Of a stretch of DNA of 42,626 bases, positions 1-7,781 are shown piece by piece (the stretch's first letter is position 1; each line of letters begins with the position of its first letter). The notes under the pieces are model-generated. The model saw only the letters and a list, made by a program, of their open reading frames with translations, was not told where the DNA came from and searched no databases. Both the position numbers and the translations under genes were made by a program. Source of the stretch: CAZHDB01 sp964531225 (GTDB lineage Archaea > Thermoproteota > Thermoprotei_A > Sulfolobales > Desulfurococcaceae); contig CAZHDB010000010.1 of assembly GCA_964531225.1 (NCBI GenBank), forward strand, positions 1 to 42,626. Reading direction: 5' to 3'.

Positions 1-791
1 CAACCCATCTACTTAATGTCAATAAATGGCTTGTAGATAATGGATATGCAAATATAACTGATTACGATGATAATGAATTTGATCCGTATACCTGGAATCT
101 ATATGTATACTATCCGGAAAGTAATGAAACAACTATACCCACCGTAACAACAACAGTTACAGAAACAACTACTGAGACAACTACTGTTACTACAACAGAG
201 ACTTATACTACAACCTATACGACTACCGAAACAACAACCCAGACAGAAACCGTTACATCTACAACAACATTTACAACTACTGAAACTATTACAGAAACTC
301 TAACAGAAACAACTACAGTAACAGATACGATCACGATTACATCAACGACAACCTATACCACTACCTACACTACTACACATACTACTGTAGAAACTATTAC
401 CGACACGACAACAATTACTACAACAGAGACCTCGATAAAGACAACAACCATAACAAAGACAACGACATCACCAACAACGGTAACGAAGACCATAATAAAC
501 AACATAACATATACCACAACAGAAACCGAGACAATAACTTCACCAACAACAATAACCATTACAACAACAATCCCAACAACAATTACACAGACAGATACCA
601 CTACAATAACAAAGGAAGGCCCAACAGAAACCCTGTATACATCAACAGAAGCGACATCAACACAATATTTAACAACCAATAAAGAAGCCAAATTTATGGC
701 ACCCATTATAACGATCACAATAGCAACAATCATTATAGCAGCAATAGTAATAACAATAATAATCATCCTATGGCTAATTATAAAGAGGTAA
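1..791 (+). CDS. Surface-anchored thermonuclease-like protein, 3' part (5' end outside window)
   Basis: The frame is open from base 3 and ends at TAA 789-791 (262 visible codons). The first ~45 residues match the end of the SNase-fold domain of the complete paralogue at 19127-21139: both have HLLNVNKWLVD, then a Gly-Tyr, ITDY, FDPYTW and LYV. A long Thr-rich segment follows (about residues 50-225, rich in TTT, ETIT and TETT), which looks like an extended, probably O-glycosylated stalk. A C-terminal hydrophobic helix ends in WLIIKR, a membrane anchor with a basic cytoplasmic tail. The paralogue inserts about 400 residues between nuclease domain and stalk; this copy has none. Likely role by inference: extracellular nucleic-acid degradation at the cell surface. 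The catalytic residues lie upstream of the window and cannot be checked. Confidence 0.85.
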   Translation, partial: THLLNVNKWLVDNGYANITDYDDNEFDPYTWNLYVYYPESNETTIPTVTTTVTETTTETTTVTTTETYTTTYTTTETTTQTETVTSTTTFTTTETITETLTETTTVTDTITITSTTTYTTTYTTTHTTVETITDTTTITTTETSIKTTTITKTTTSPTTVTKTIINNITYTTTETETITSPTTITITTTIPTTITQTDTTTITKEGPTETLYTSTEATSTQYLTTNKEAKFMAPIITITIATIIIAAIVITIIIILWLIIKR

Positions 792-1045
792 TTTTAAAAC
801 TAAACCATCAAACACCATCACATCCCGACCATTAGGATGCTGGATTGTAGGTGTATGGTTTGTATTTTGTTTCATTAATATGTATTTGAATTTGCTAATG
901 CCTCTTATGGGTAGGTACCATGTATATTCTTTCGCTTTCTTTTGAAAGTCTATAATATAGGTGTTATGTTCTTTTGGCAAAGAAACGACAAAAATTATAG
1001 GTTAAAATTGGCTTATTGCTAGTAATAATAGCCTTATTAAAAGAA

Positions 1046-2035
1046 CTATCTTAATAATGAGAGTAGAATTTTCTCTGCTTCCCTACAATCTTTATCGGAG
1101 AAGGGTGTCCACCCTGATGTTTCAAACACTATTCTAACCTTATTCTTATCAAAGAGTACTCTTACTTTCATCTTCTTGTCCAGGAATCCCGTAGCGAAAT
1201 AGCTTCCAGATTTTTCACCAGAGTAAACGCCCTCATATATTTCATAGAGGTTGAAACCTAGCGTTATCAATGACTTGATCAAAGAATCTCTATCTATATC
1301 AGTGTCCTCAACAGTACATATTATATGTACTGGATCAGATGACTTAATACAATACACGGTACTTGGCTGTCTTGGTTTCACTGGCTTCTCGCCTTCCTTA
1401 CTCGTCTCCTCACTACTTACCTCCGCAGAACCACCAGTTGTTCCGACACCGCTCACTACACGTTGAAGCTCAGTGATAATGTTATCAGCAAATCTGCTAA
1501 CAGAATAAGGCATATACGCGATATATACGAGACCAGCAATAAACAGTATTATTAGCACAATTGATGAAAAATAAAGAATTCTCAGATTAAATTCGATAAA
1601 CTCAATATCTTCTATACCAATATCACCTGCAAAGCGCATCAACAAATCTAGAAAATAAGGTGGTTTTTCGAATAATATAAGCAAACTACCTTGCTTATAT
1701 AATTCAAGATATTCCAGTGCCTCAGTAGTAGCTCCATATAACCACAAACCAATAATAAGCACTATAATATCAACAATTAGTTCAACAACTATTGCCTTAA
1801 TATAATCAATTGCCAGCTCCAATCTAGTTCCATCTCTTAGTTTCATAAGTCCGATACGTATTTCTTTTTTACAATTCGAAGGGGTGTATGCTGAATAAGA
1901 ACCATGCTCTCCACGAATACAGTATTTTGAAAATTCCTTAATACGAACACGATGTTTCAGAAATATTTGTTCCAAGTGTTCTACAAGAGTCCTAGGATCT
2001 ATTTTCAAGAAAACCGTTCTACGTACCTCGGGCAC
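1046..2035 (-). CDS. Hypothetical membrane protein with two TM helices and a C-terminal soluble domain
   Basis: The 329-codon frame starts with GTG at 2035. I do not recognise the family. Visible parts are a basic N-terminal ~75 residues, a first hydrophobic helix at about 80-102, a short loop with aromatic residues, a second helix at about 151-175, a low-complexity Gly/Ser/Glu/Lys linker at about 193-220, and a C-terminal soluble domain of ~105 residues with alternating strands and helices. The layout suggests two cytoplasmic or two external domains either side of a helical hairpin. The Cys residues flanking the linker do not form an obvious metal site. It is transcribed convergently with the upstream surface nuclease. 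No operon partner is adjacent. Confidence 0.7.
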   Translation of the reverse strand: MPEVRRTVFLKIDPRTLVEHLEQIFLKHRVRIKEFSKYCIRGEHGSYSAYTPSNCKKEIRIGLMKLRDGTRLELAIDYIKAIVVELIVDIIVLIIGLWLYGATTEALEYLELYKQGSLLILFEKPPYFLDLLMRFAGDIGIEDIEFIEFNLRILYFSSIVLIILFIAGLVYIAYMPYSVSRFADNIITELQRVVSGVGTTGGSAEVSSEETSKEGEKPVKPRQPSTVYCIKSSDPVHIICTVEDTDIDRDSLIKSLITLGFNLYEIYEGVYSGEKSGSYFATGFLDKKMKVRVLFDKNKVRIVFETSGWTPFSDKDCREAEKILLSLLR

Positions 2036-2268
2036 TCATACCACCACACTTTAAACTCCCAAATTCCAGGAGATCTTTAACAAGGAACCCCATAATCAAA
2101 TATAATACTTCGTCAGTAGATTATTTATCCTTAACAACTTAATATATTTCAAGGAATACATTATATCATCATCAACAACAGCACTTCTTTCGAAGCTAGA
2201 GGTAGGACAAAATCCTGTCCAGAAAACTGATTATCTAAAGTAAATATAAATTATGTTGGGTATGGAAT

Positions 2269-2767
2269 ATGCAGTTTAGTAAGTTGGCTGACACTATATT
2301 CGATGAGTTATCTAGCTATATCTTTGAGCATGAAGGTTTAGAAAATCTTCGCCATTGAACGGGCGAATTTCGAGGGATGGGTAAAGGTTGAATTGGTTCC
2401 CATCCTAAGGAATTACTTTAAGAGACTTGTTCCTGAGGAGGAAAATATTGATATATTAGCTGATGATTGGGCTATTGAGATAAAGACTATTAACACTAAC
2501 TATACGCATCCCCTAGTGAAATATAAGAGTGTACCGATAACAGAAAACGTGGATAGTGTCTTGAACGACATAGATAAGTTGAAGGAAAAGACTAGGTTTA
2601 AGAACAAGGCTGTACTCTTTATAGTTTTCCCGCTACCTGAAAAATCAATGCATATATGGCAACAAATACACCTAAATAAAATAAAAAGTAGATTAAGAGA
2701 AATTGTATCCCACAAATTTAGATTTAGGAATGGCGTGCCCGGCATTATGTACATAGGACAAGTTTAA
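2269..2767 (+). pseudogene. PD-(D/E)XK-type nuclease-like protein, broken by one frameshift
   Basis: An ATG at 2269 opens a frame (MQFSKLADTIFDELSSYIF...) that ends at TGA 2356-2358. The reading continues one frame over, open from 2342, as FAIERANFEGWVKVELVPIL and onwards to the stop at 2765-2767. Removing one A from the GAAAAT run at 2341-2346 would give one continuous ~165-residue protein. The second part has an acidic pair followed by EIK (residues 24-31 counted from TTG 2393), the D...ExK layout of restriction-endonuclease-like folds. Family detail is not recognised. The fragment 2393-2767 could be called as a 124-residue gene on its own, but it lacks the natural N terminus. A sequencing error is possible. 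Confidence 0.65.
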
Positions 2768-2859
2768 GTATGAAATGCTACGAATTAATTAAAGTACCAT
2801 ATAGTGATAAGGCATTAACTATCAAAGAAGGTTAGAAAATTCAATTACCTAATTGTCTC

Positions 2860-3330
2860 GATGATTCGCTAGATACTATCTCTATAATTTGCCTACTCTT
2901 GTCAAATAGTTTCTTCAACTCCATTTCAAGCTGTTTCATACCTATATGGACCAAGTATTAGACTTGGAAGATTGGTATTTACTCTTAACTATAAACTATT
3001 ACGAAATATTTATGTTGATCCTTAACATTAAAGAACTTTTGCACCAGAAATTTATGGTTTATACATCATTCTTTTCACGAAACAATTGTAAGTCTACTTT
3101 AGTTTTTAGATCGCTTTATGTTTGTTCTTCTTCAACTTGTTCATAAATGAACATGTTTAGAAATGATACTGTTGCTTTATCTCTGTGTTTTTCAGCTAAA
3201 TCTGCTAATCCTTATATGTGCCTAGCGTTCTCTACTTCAGCTTGATAAAAACGGTCAATCGCCACAACTACTCTTTCCAAGTATTCTCTGGCCTAGGTCT
3301 TTGGAGCAAATCTTTAATGCATATAAGAAA
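2860..3330 (-). pseudogene. Decayed ferritin-like (non-haem ferritin) gene remnant
   Basis: On the minus strand, 3316 down to 3118 reads APKT-stop-AREYLERVVVAIDRFYQAE, VENARHI-stop-GLADLAEKHRD, then KATVSFLNMFIYEQVEEEQT and a stop. The block ATVSFLNMFIYEQVEEEQ closely resembles the fourth helix of archaeal and bacterial non-haem ferritins (typical form ATVSFLQWFVxEQVEEE), including the ferroxidase-side Glu and Gln residues. At least two in-frame stops interrupt it, and further stops follow. A short open piece at 2861-2940 on the same strand (MKQLEMELKKLFDKSRQIIE) may be its tail, but I cannot align it. The N-terminal helices are not recognisable. Non-functional as read. Confidence 0.6.
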
Positions 3331-3515
3331 GTAATAATTGAAGTTCATTTAACAGATGAAGAGCACCAATTAACCATATGTTTGAAAGAATGTATAGGAA
3401 ATTTAAATAAGTTAAAAATAATAAAAATGAATAAATGATTCTTTGATAAGTAAATAATACTCTTACTCTAAACTTTATATATTGTAGTTAGATAATATAA
3501 TAGTCGTGATAAGAT

Positions 3516-3719
3516 TTGCCTACTTGTCCTTATTGTGGCAAGTTCTTTAGAACGAAACGTGGGCTAAAACAACATATCTATAGATCCCATCCATTTGCTA
3601 TTGAGACTATGGAGAAAGATGCTAGAAAGTTCTGGAGTTCAGTTGACAAAGCTACTAGAGACCTCTTTGGCTCAAGAAAACGAAGGAAAAAGAGAAAAAG
3701 TAGTGATTGGTGGTTCTAG
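3516..3719 (+). CDS. Small C2H2 zinc-finger protein
   Basis: A 67-residue protein from TTG 3516. It has one classical finger, C4-x2-C7-x12-H20-x4-H25, with the usual aromatic and Leu core residues between, then a charged helix and a very basic tail (GSRKRRKKRK) ending in two Trp and a Phe. This fits a single-finger nucleic-acid-binding protein. Its stop is 9 bases before the ATG of the basic nuclease-like gene at 3729, so the two are almost certainly co-transcribed. The finger could target the nuclease to DNA or RNA (inference). Single C2H2 fingers of this size are known in crenarchaea and their viruses and plasmids. Confidence 0.8.
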   Translation: MPTCPYCGKFFRTKRGLKQHIYRSHPFAIETMEKDARKFWSSVDKATRDLFGSRKRRKKRKSSDWWF

Positions 3720-3728
3720 GGATCGCCT

Positions 3729-4616
3729 ATGGTTTTGGACAAGCTTAAGGAGGGTCTAAAGAAGGGGGTAAAAGCGCTAGCCCATGGTACAAAGATGTTG
3801 GCAACCAATATTTCTGTAAATATAGCCTATAATCAGAAAAAGAAGGAACTCAAAAGAGCACTCCTCAATCGATTCATAGTTAGACAACTTGAGGAAATAG
3901 CTCTTGAGAAGGGAATATCATTTCATGGAACAAACCCAATAACTGGAGAAAAATGGGTAGCAGTAACTAAGGCTACTAAAGTAAAGGTATTAGCTAAACA
4001 ATTGTCTTTTGGAGAAGTAGTAGAACTGGCACGAAGATACCATATACCATATAGAGACCTCGTAAACGAACTAGAAAGATATAGAGCAAAACTAGAATCT
4101 AAGATGGCAAAAGTAAAGGCTGAAAACAAAATAGCAGAAGTAATCCAAGCTCTTCAAGAGTTCAAGCCAGAACCAGTAAGAGATGAAGAAGAACTAGAAA
4201 AACAATTGTATCAATACCTAAAAGCCCGACTACCAGGAATACCCATCCAACGACAAGTATACCTTGGCCCATATAGAATAGATCTTCAAGTAGGTCCTTG
4301 CGGGGTTGAGCTAAAGATACCTCGCAGCAAAACACATCTACAAAGACTAATAGGACAAGTAAGAGATTACAGCGAATACCTAGACTGCATGGTAACACTT
4401 ATACTAGACACTGGACAAGTATCAAGACTAACAAGCTATATAGAAACACTAGAAGAAACAGGGATAATCCCAATAATAATCCAAGGAAGACTAAAACAAA
4501 AACAAGAACAACCAACAAAACCAGCACCAAAGCATTATAAACCAAAAAGACACTATCCAAAACATAGACATAAAAGAAAATACAAAACAAAAAGAAAACG
4601 TAGAAAAAGGAGTTAA
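3729..4616 (+). CDS. PD-(D/E)XK nuclease-like protein with very basic C terminus
   Basis: 295 residues from ATG 3729. The N-terminal ~150 residues are helical and charged. Residues ~150-245 carry the restriction-like core: YRIDLQVG with D185, then GVELKIPR with E194 and K196, then Q210 in a helix that packs on the core. This is the D...ExK...Q order of PD-(D/E)XK nucleases. The last ~45 residues are almost all Lys, Arg, His and Pro (for example KRKRRKRS at the end), a likely nucleic-acid-binding tail. It sits 9 bases behind the zinc-finger gene and 52 bases ahead of the DUF3800 gene on the same strand. No named family is recognised. A role in defence or a mobile element is inference from fold and neighbours. 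Confidence 0.75.
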   Translation: MVLDKLKEGLKKGVKALAHGTKMLATNISVNIAYNQKKKELKRALLNRFIVRQLEEIALEKGISFHGTNPITGEKWVAVTKATKVKVLAKQLSFGEVVELARRYHIPYRDLVNELERYRAKLESKMAKVKAENKIAEVIQALQEFKPEPVRDEEELEKQLYQYLKARLPGIPIQRQVYLGPYRIDLQVGPCGVELKIPRSKTHLQRLIGQVRDYSEYLDCMVTLILDTGQVSRLTSYIETLEETGIIPIIIQGRLKQKQEQPTKPAPKHYKPKRHYPKHRHKRKYKTKRKRRKRS

Positions 4617-4668
4617 GCTGGCCGAATGCCTCCTCAAATGCAAGGAGATATTAGAGGGCTAAAAAGCA

Positions 4669-5463
4669 TTGTACCTAGTATTTATTGATGAGAGCGGTAC
4701 CGATTCTCTTCCACCTAAGGATAAGCTAACTAATAAGAAGAAGCGCTTCTTTGTGGAGGCATGTATAATTGTTAACAATAGATCCATGAATTTTCTTGAA
4801 AAGAAATACTATGAGTTGCTCCGATCAGTTTATATAAACGGTGTAAGTGTTAGCGAATTATTCAGCTTCTATAAGAGGCTTACAAGTAGAGAACCAGAGC
4901 TAAAGGCTAGCTATATACTTGATAGAAAAGGCCCTTTTAGGCTTCTACACGAGGTATCTATTGACCAATATAAAAGATTTAGAGATCAAGTTTTTACAAG
5001 AATATCAAAAACCTTAAGGGACTCACAAGCCGATATAATAGCAATTGTTATAGATAAATACAAACTACATGATGCAATAAACAAACATGGAATACCTTAT
5101 GAACCTAGATCGATAGCTATGGATTTCCTATTCACAAGAATAGCAATAGTTCTTGAAAGAAAAGGATACAAAGAAGCAGCAGTAATACATGACGTATCTA
5201 GTAAGGAAGACCAAATATTAGATGTACTAGAACATTTAAAGAAAAAAGGCTATTACTACAACCCACATTTAAAGCGAAAGCCAAACTATAACTTAATAAA
5301 ACAATTAACATTCATTGACTCAACCAGCAGTATATTCTTGCAATATACCGATATACTCGCAAACTTAATCCGGAGAAAACATGCCTATGGAGAAAAACAG
5401 TACTATTCAATACTTGCAGGAACCCCGAGATTTTACACTAAAGTATATCCGAGAGAAATATAA
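4669..5463 (+). CDS. DUF3800 family protein (RNase H-like fold)
   Basis: 264 residues from TTG 4669, with GAGGG at 4654-4658 upstream. The N terminus YLVFIDESGTD is the DUF3800 hallmark, with conserved Asp6 and Glu7. Downstream, DIIAIVIDK, AVIHD and an FIDSTSS...LQYTDILANLI segment match the family's later acidic strands and the conserved helix with Asp. DUF3800 proteins adopt an RNase H-like fold and are common in defence islands and prophages; a nuclease role is suspected but biochemically unsettled. It closes the zinc finger / nuclease / DUF3800 run. Two strong hairpins follow its stop codon. Confidence 0.85.
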   Translation: MYLVFIDESGTDSLPPKDKLTNKKKRFFVEACIIVNNRSMNFLEKKYYELLRSVYINGVSVSELFSFYKRLTSREPELKASYILDRKGPFRLLHEVSIDQYKRFRDQVFTRISKTLRDSQADIIAIVIDKYKLHDAINKHGIPYEPRSIAMDFLFTRIAIVLERKGYKEAAVIHDVSSKEDQILDVLEHLKKKGYYYNPHLKRKPNYNLIKQLTFIDSTSSIFLQYTDILANLIRRKHAYGEKQYYSILAGTPRFYTKVYPREI

Positions 5464-5471
5464 TGTATTCA

Positions 5472-5530
5472 GGAGAGGGGTTCATCAACATATCCCCCCT
5501 CTCCCGGGCCCCGTTCTTTCCATGGGGCCC
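5472..5530 (+). repeat. Two consecutive GC-rich hairpins after the DUF3800 gene
   Basis: Arms 5472-5480 (GGAGAGGGG) and 5496-5504 (CCCCTCTCC) pair perfectly over 9 bp with a 15-base loop. Immediately after, 5506-5512 (GGGCCCC) pairs with 5524-5530 (GGGGCCC) over 7 bp with an 11-base loop. Both are nearly pure G/C in an AT-rich genome and start 9 bases after the stop codon, so the transcript would carry two stable stems. They could protect the 3' end, stop transcription or bind a protein. Archaeal terminators are usually U-runs without hairpins, and no U-run follows here. Confidence 0.75.
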
Positions 5531-5599
5531 ATCAGTAATATCCATAAACTGCTGTCACAAATGTGTTACAATATTGCTGCATTCTCACGTAATACTTTG

Positions 5600-5687
5600 T
5601 AATACCGTAGTATTAAATATTGTGTACACAACGTATATACACGGAGTTAGACACTTGTAAAACTATTATTTTACAGTTGTACACAAG
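5600..5687. promoter_or_regulatory. Cluster of dyad symmetries upstream of a decayed gene
   Basis: Within 90 bases there are TAATAC-CGTA-GTATTA (5600-5615), the perfect palindrome TGTGTACACA (5621-5630), and GTAAAA-CTATTA-TTTTAC (5657-5674) flanked by CTTGT (5654-5658) and ACAAG (5683-5687). A TATA-like stretch (TTTTTATATAG, about 5707-5717) follows, about 30 bases before the possible TTG start at 5748. The arrangement suggests operator sites for one or more dimeric regulators; no regulator gene is adjacent. Confidence 0.45.
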
Positions 5688-5747
5688 CTACAAAGTATAT
5701 GTCCAATTTTTATATAGTTTCGATTCAGAGTATATTTTGGTGAGTAT

Positions 5748-6109
5748 TTGCCCGGCTTCCGGGATCCCTTTATTGATGATCTTGTTAAGAGGTTTATTGT
5801 TAGGGCTGAGACGAGTCATACGATTGATAGCTTGCTAGTGGGCTCTCAACAACTGCTTATTCTATCCAGGACTATGTTAGGGGCTTCCCATCCCTAAATG
5901 ACAAGGAGTTATTCAAGGAATTTATTAGCCGGGAAGAAGTAAAGAACTAGCTGCAAACACTAGCATGCAACTCAGATATTACAATATACTTAATAGATAA
6001 CAACCCGAGATTCAAAAACCTCAGACCATACAAAGACACAATAATAGAAACCATAGCATCAATACCAAGCCAGCAAAAATTCCAACAGATAACAAGGACA
6101 GCAACATGA
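5748..6109 (+). pseudogene. Decayed small gene of unknown function
   Basis: From TTG 5748 (GGTGAG just upstream) the frame reads MPGFRDPFIDDLVKRFIVRA and on to about SHTIDSLLVG. Coding character then passes to another frame, open from 5831, as LSTTAYSIQDYVRGFP and NDKELFKEFISREEVKN, stops at TAG 5948, and continues in the same frame as LQTLACNSDITIYLIDNN to TGA 6107-6109. One frameshift and one nonsense codon would restore a protein of ~120 residues. No family is recognised. It runs head-on into the McrC-like gene and overlaps its 3' end by about 90 bases. Confidence 0.45.
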
Positions 6110-7781
6110 AAAATAAAAAGTAGAGAAGAACCAGAAATACTTGTAATGGTGGCTTTAGTGTTTTTTTAAGGTTTTTGAGTAGTGGTTGTAGTGATTGTTC
6201 TATTGTGTTTTTAATTTTATCTTTTGGCATTCTAGGGTCTAGTGTATATAGGTATATTGCTACTTTCATTGGTAGGGCATTGTTTTTAATTATTGGAATA
6301 GGTTTCTCATCGCTTCTTGGATCACTTGTTAGCTTATAGAATGCTCCAAGTAGTATTTTCTCATTGTTCATAGTGATTGGCTGTGCATATTCTGCTATGT
6401 AGGCTAGTAGTGTAACGACGTCTCTTACATCAACCTCTGATTTATACTTGGCATCATATACTATTGCCTTATCACCTGTCTTTAATATGAAGTCTGGCCG
6501 TAGGCGTGCTCTTTTCTTGGCTAGTACTCTACGTTCTTTAAGCTTTTTCATGAAGAATCCGTAGAGAGGCATATTGTATATTAGCTTAATCCATCCGGAT
6601 CTAATTATGATGTATAGGTCGCGGTATTTCTCAACAGTTGGTGGTGTCCTAGATATGTTTTCTAGAAAATTAGTTATTCTTGTTAAAACCCATAACTCGT
6701 ATATTTTACATGAAGCGCTTGGAATAATTTCTCCTTCCTTCACGTATTCATGGACCAGTCCGATATTCGATGTATACATTTCATATAGGTCTGCGAGAAG
6801 GCCAAAGTATGGATTAGTTCTTGAAGCTCTTCTTGTTTGTTCAAGTAATTCTTGGTCTGGAATTTCCTCTTTGAGTAATAAATTGAAGAAGCTATTTAGT
6901 GGTGGAGTAGTAAGGTAATGTACATGTAGGTTTCGAAGTGTATTAATCTTGTCAGCTAATAGCCAGTAATAAGGCTCATGTTCTATTGCCTCGTTTAGAA
7001 TATCTAGGATCTCGACTAATCTAATTGATAGATCATGATGGAATCTAGCTAGGAGAATAAAGGGATAGTCATGCAGTACAATCTTAATTCTCTCATATAC
7101 TCCAAGCGGATATCCCATCAATAAGTACTTTAGAGTTTTATACATAACTGGTCTTCCAATAACTCCTTCTGATACAATCTCTACACTAGTAGTTTTCTTT
7201 GGCAAACTCGAAGACAAGATCAATTCTGTAAGCCTAAGTAATAATATACTATAGGATATTGGAGAGGATAGAAATGGATAATAGAAGTTTCCAAGTAATG
7301 GCTCCAAGACACCAGTTCTTGAAGCAAGTAAATCAATTGACTGCCTAGTCTCCTTAAGCATTTTAATATATCCTTGCCACCCTATTTTAGGCTCTACATG
7401 CAATATTACTCTAATATTATCAGTATTGTAAATAGCAAAGTTTCCAGCAAATTCACCTGGATTAATAGCTTCATCACTTACCCTAGGTATTGAGATATCT
7501 ATAGGGCCCGTCCTACCATGTATCCCTATTATTGATTTCTTAATAGCTTCCCGTAGATCATTGAGAAAATCAGAGATGTGCTCTACGATTTTCTCTGGAT
7601 TAAAACCGAGATAGTCTTTACTTAGTCCTTTTCGAGTTATTTCTTCTTCGATATTCTTCTTTAACTCCTCTTTCATAACGCGTTTATCTTCAACTAAGCA
7701 AATGTAAAGAGTGTTTTCTCGGCTTGAATGATCCCGGTAGACTCTTTTATTCCCTGGACATGGTTTTAAATTAGAAGACAT
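6021..7781 (-). CDS. mcrC: McrC-like nuclease subunit (McrBC-type restriction)
   Basis: 586 residues. The C-terminal half has the family pattern: CKIYELWVLTRI (YELW 361-364), a helical stretch, then RLRPDFIL with D430 and VYDAKYKSE with D443 and K445. This is the PD-(D/E)XK site of McrC/DUF2357-type endonucleases. The N-terminal ~340 residues are the less conserved part that contacts the McrB ring. It overlaps the McrB gene by 11 bases, so the two are translationally coupled. In characterised systems McrC cleaves DNA when the McrB hexamer stalls or meets a partner. The last ~40 residues (548-586) are almost purely hydrophobic and unlike the family; they are read antisense through the decayed gene at 5748-6109. 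The native C terminus was probably near residue 547 and the original stop appears lost. Confidence 0.85.
   Translation of the reverse strand: MSSNLKPCPGNKRVYRDHSSRENTLYICLVEDKRVMKEELKKNIEEEITRKGLSKDYLGFNPEKIVEHISDFLNDLREAIKKSIIGIHGRTGPIDISIPRVSDEAINPGEFAGNFAIYNTDNIRVILHVEPKIGWQGYIKMLKETRQSIDLLASRTGVLEPLLGNFYYPFLSSPISYSILLLRLTELILSSSLPKKTTSVEIVSEGVIGRPVMYKTLKYLLMGYPLGVYERIKIVLHDYPFILLARFHHDLSIRLVEILDILNEAIEHEPYYWLLADKINTLRNLHVHYLTTPPLNSFFNLLLKEEIPDQELLEQTRRASRTNPYFGLLADLYEMYTSNIGLVHEYVKEGEIIPSASCKIYELWVLTRITNFLENISRTPPTVEKYRDLYIIIRSGWIKLIYNMPLYGFFMKKLKERRVLAKKRARLRPDFILKTGDKAIVYDAKYKSEVDVRDVVTLLAYIAEYAQPITMNNEKILLGAFYKLTSDPRSDEKPIPIIKNNALPMKVAIYLYTLDPRMPKDKIKNTIEQSLQPLLKNLKKTLKPPLQVFLVLLYFLFFMLLSLLSVGIFAGLVLMLWFLLLCLCMV

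Noticed and set aside
365..766. 133-residue Val/Ile-rich minus-strand frame
   Set aside because: It is the antisense of the Thr-rich stalk (ACA/ACT/ACC codons read backwards give Val-type codons); no start signal and unnatural composition.
774..980. 68-residue minus-strand frame after the surface nuclease
   Set aside because: Protein texture is fair (DFQKKAKEYTWYLPIRG), but it overlaps the end of the partial gene, has no ribosome site and no family match; at best a relic.
2946..3146. 66-residue plus-strand frame
   Set aside because: It is antisense to the ferritin relic and has a random-looking composition.
4162..4590. Two minus-strand frames under the basic nuclease gene
   Set aside because: Leu/Val-rich shadows of the Lys/Arg/Gln-rich coding strand.
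5381..5838. Three short plus-strand frames after the DUF3800 gene
   Set aside because: They run across hairpins and dyads and lack protein texture; the relic at 5748-6109 uses other frames.
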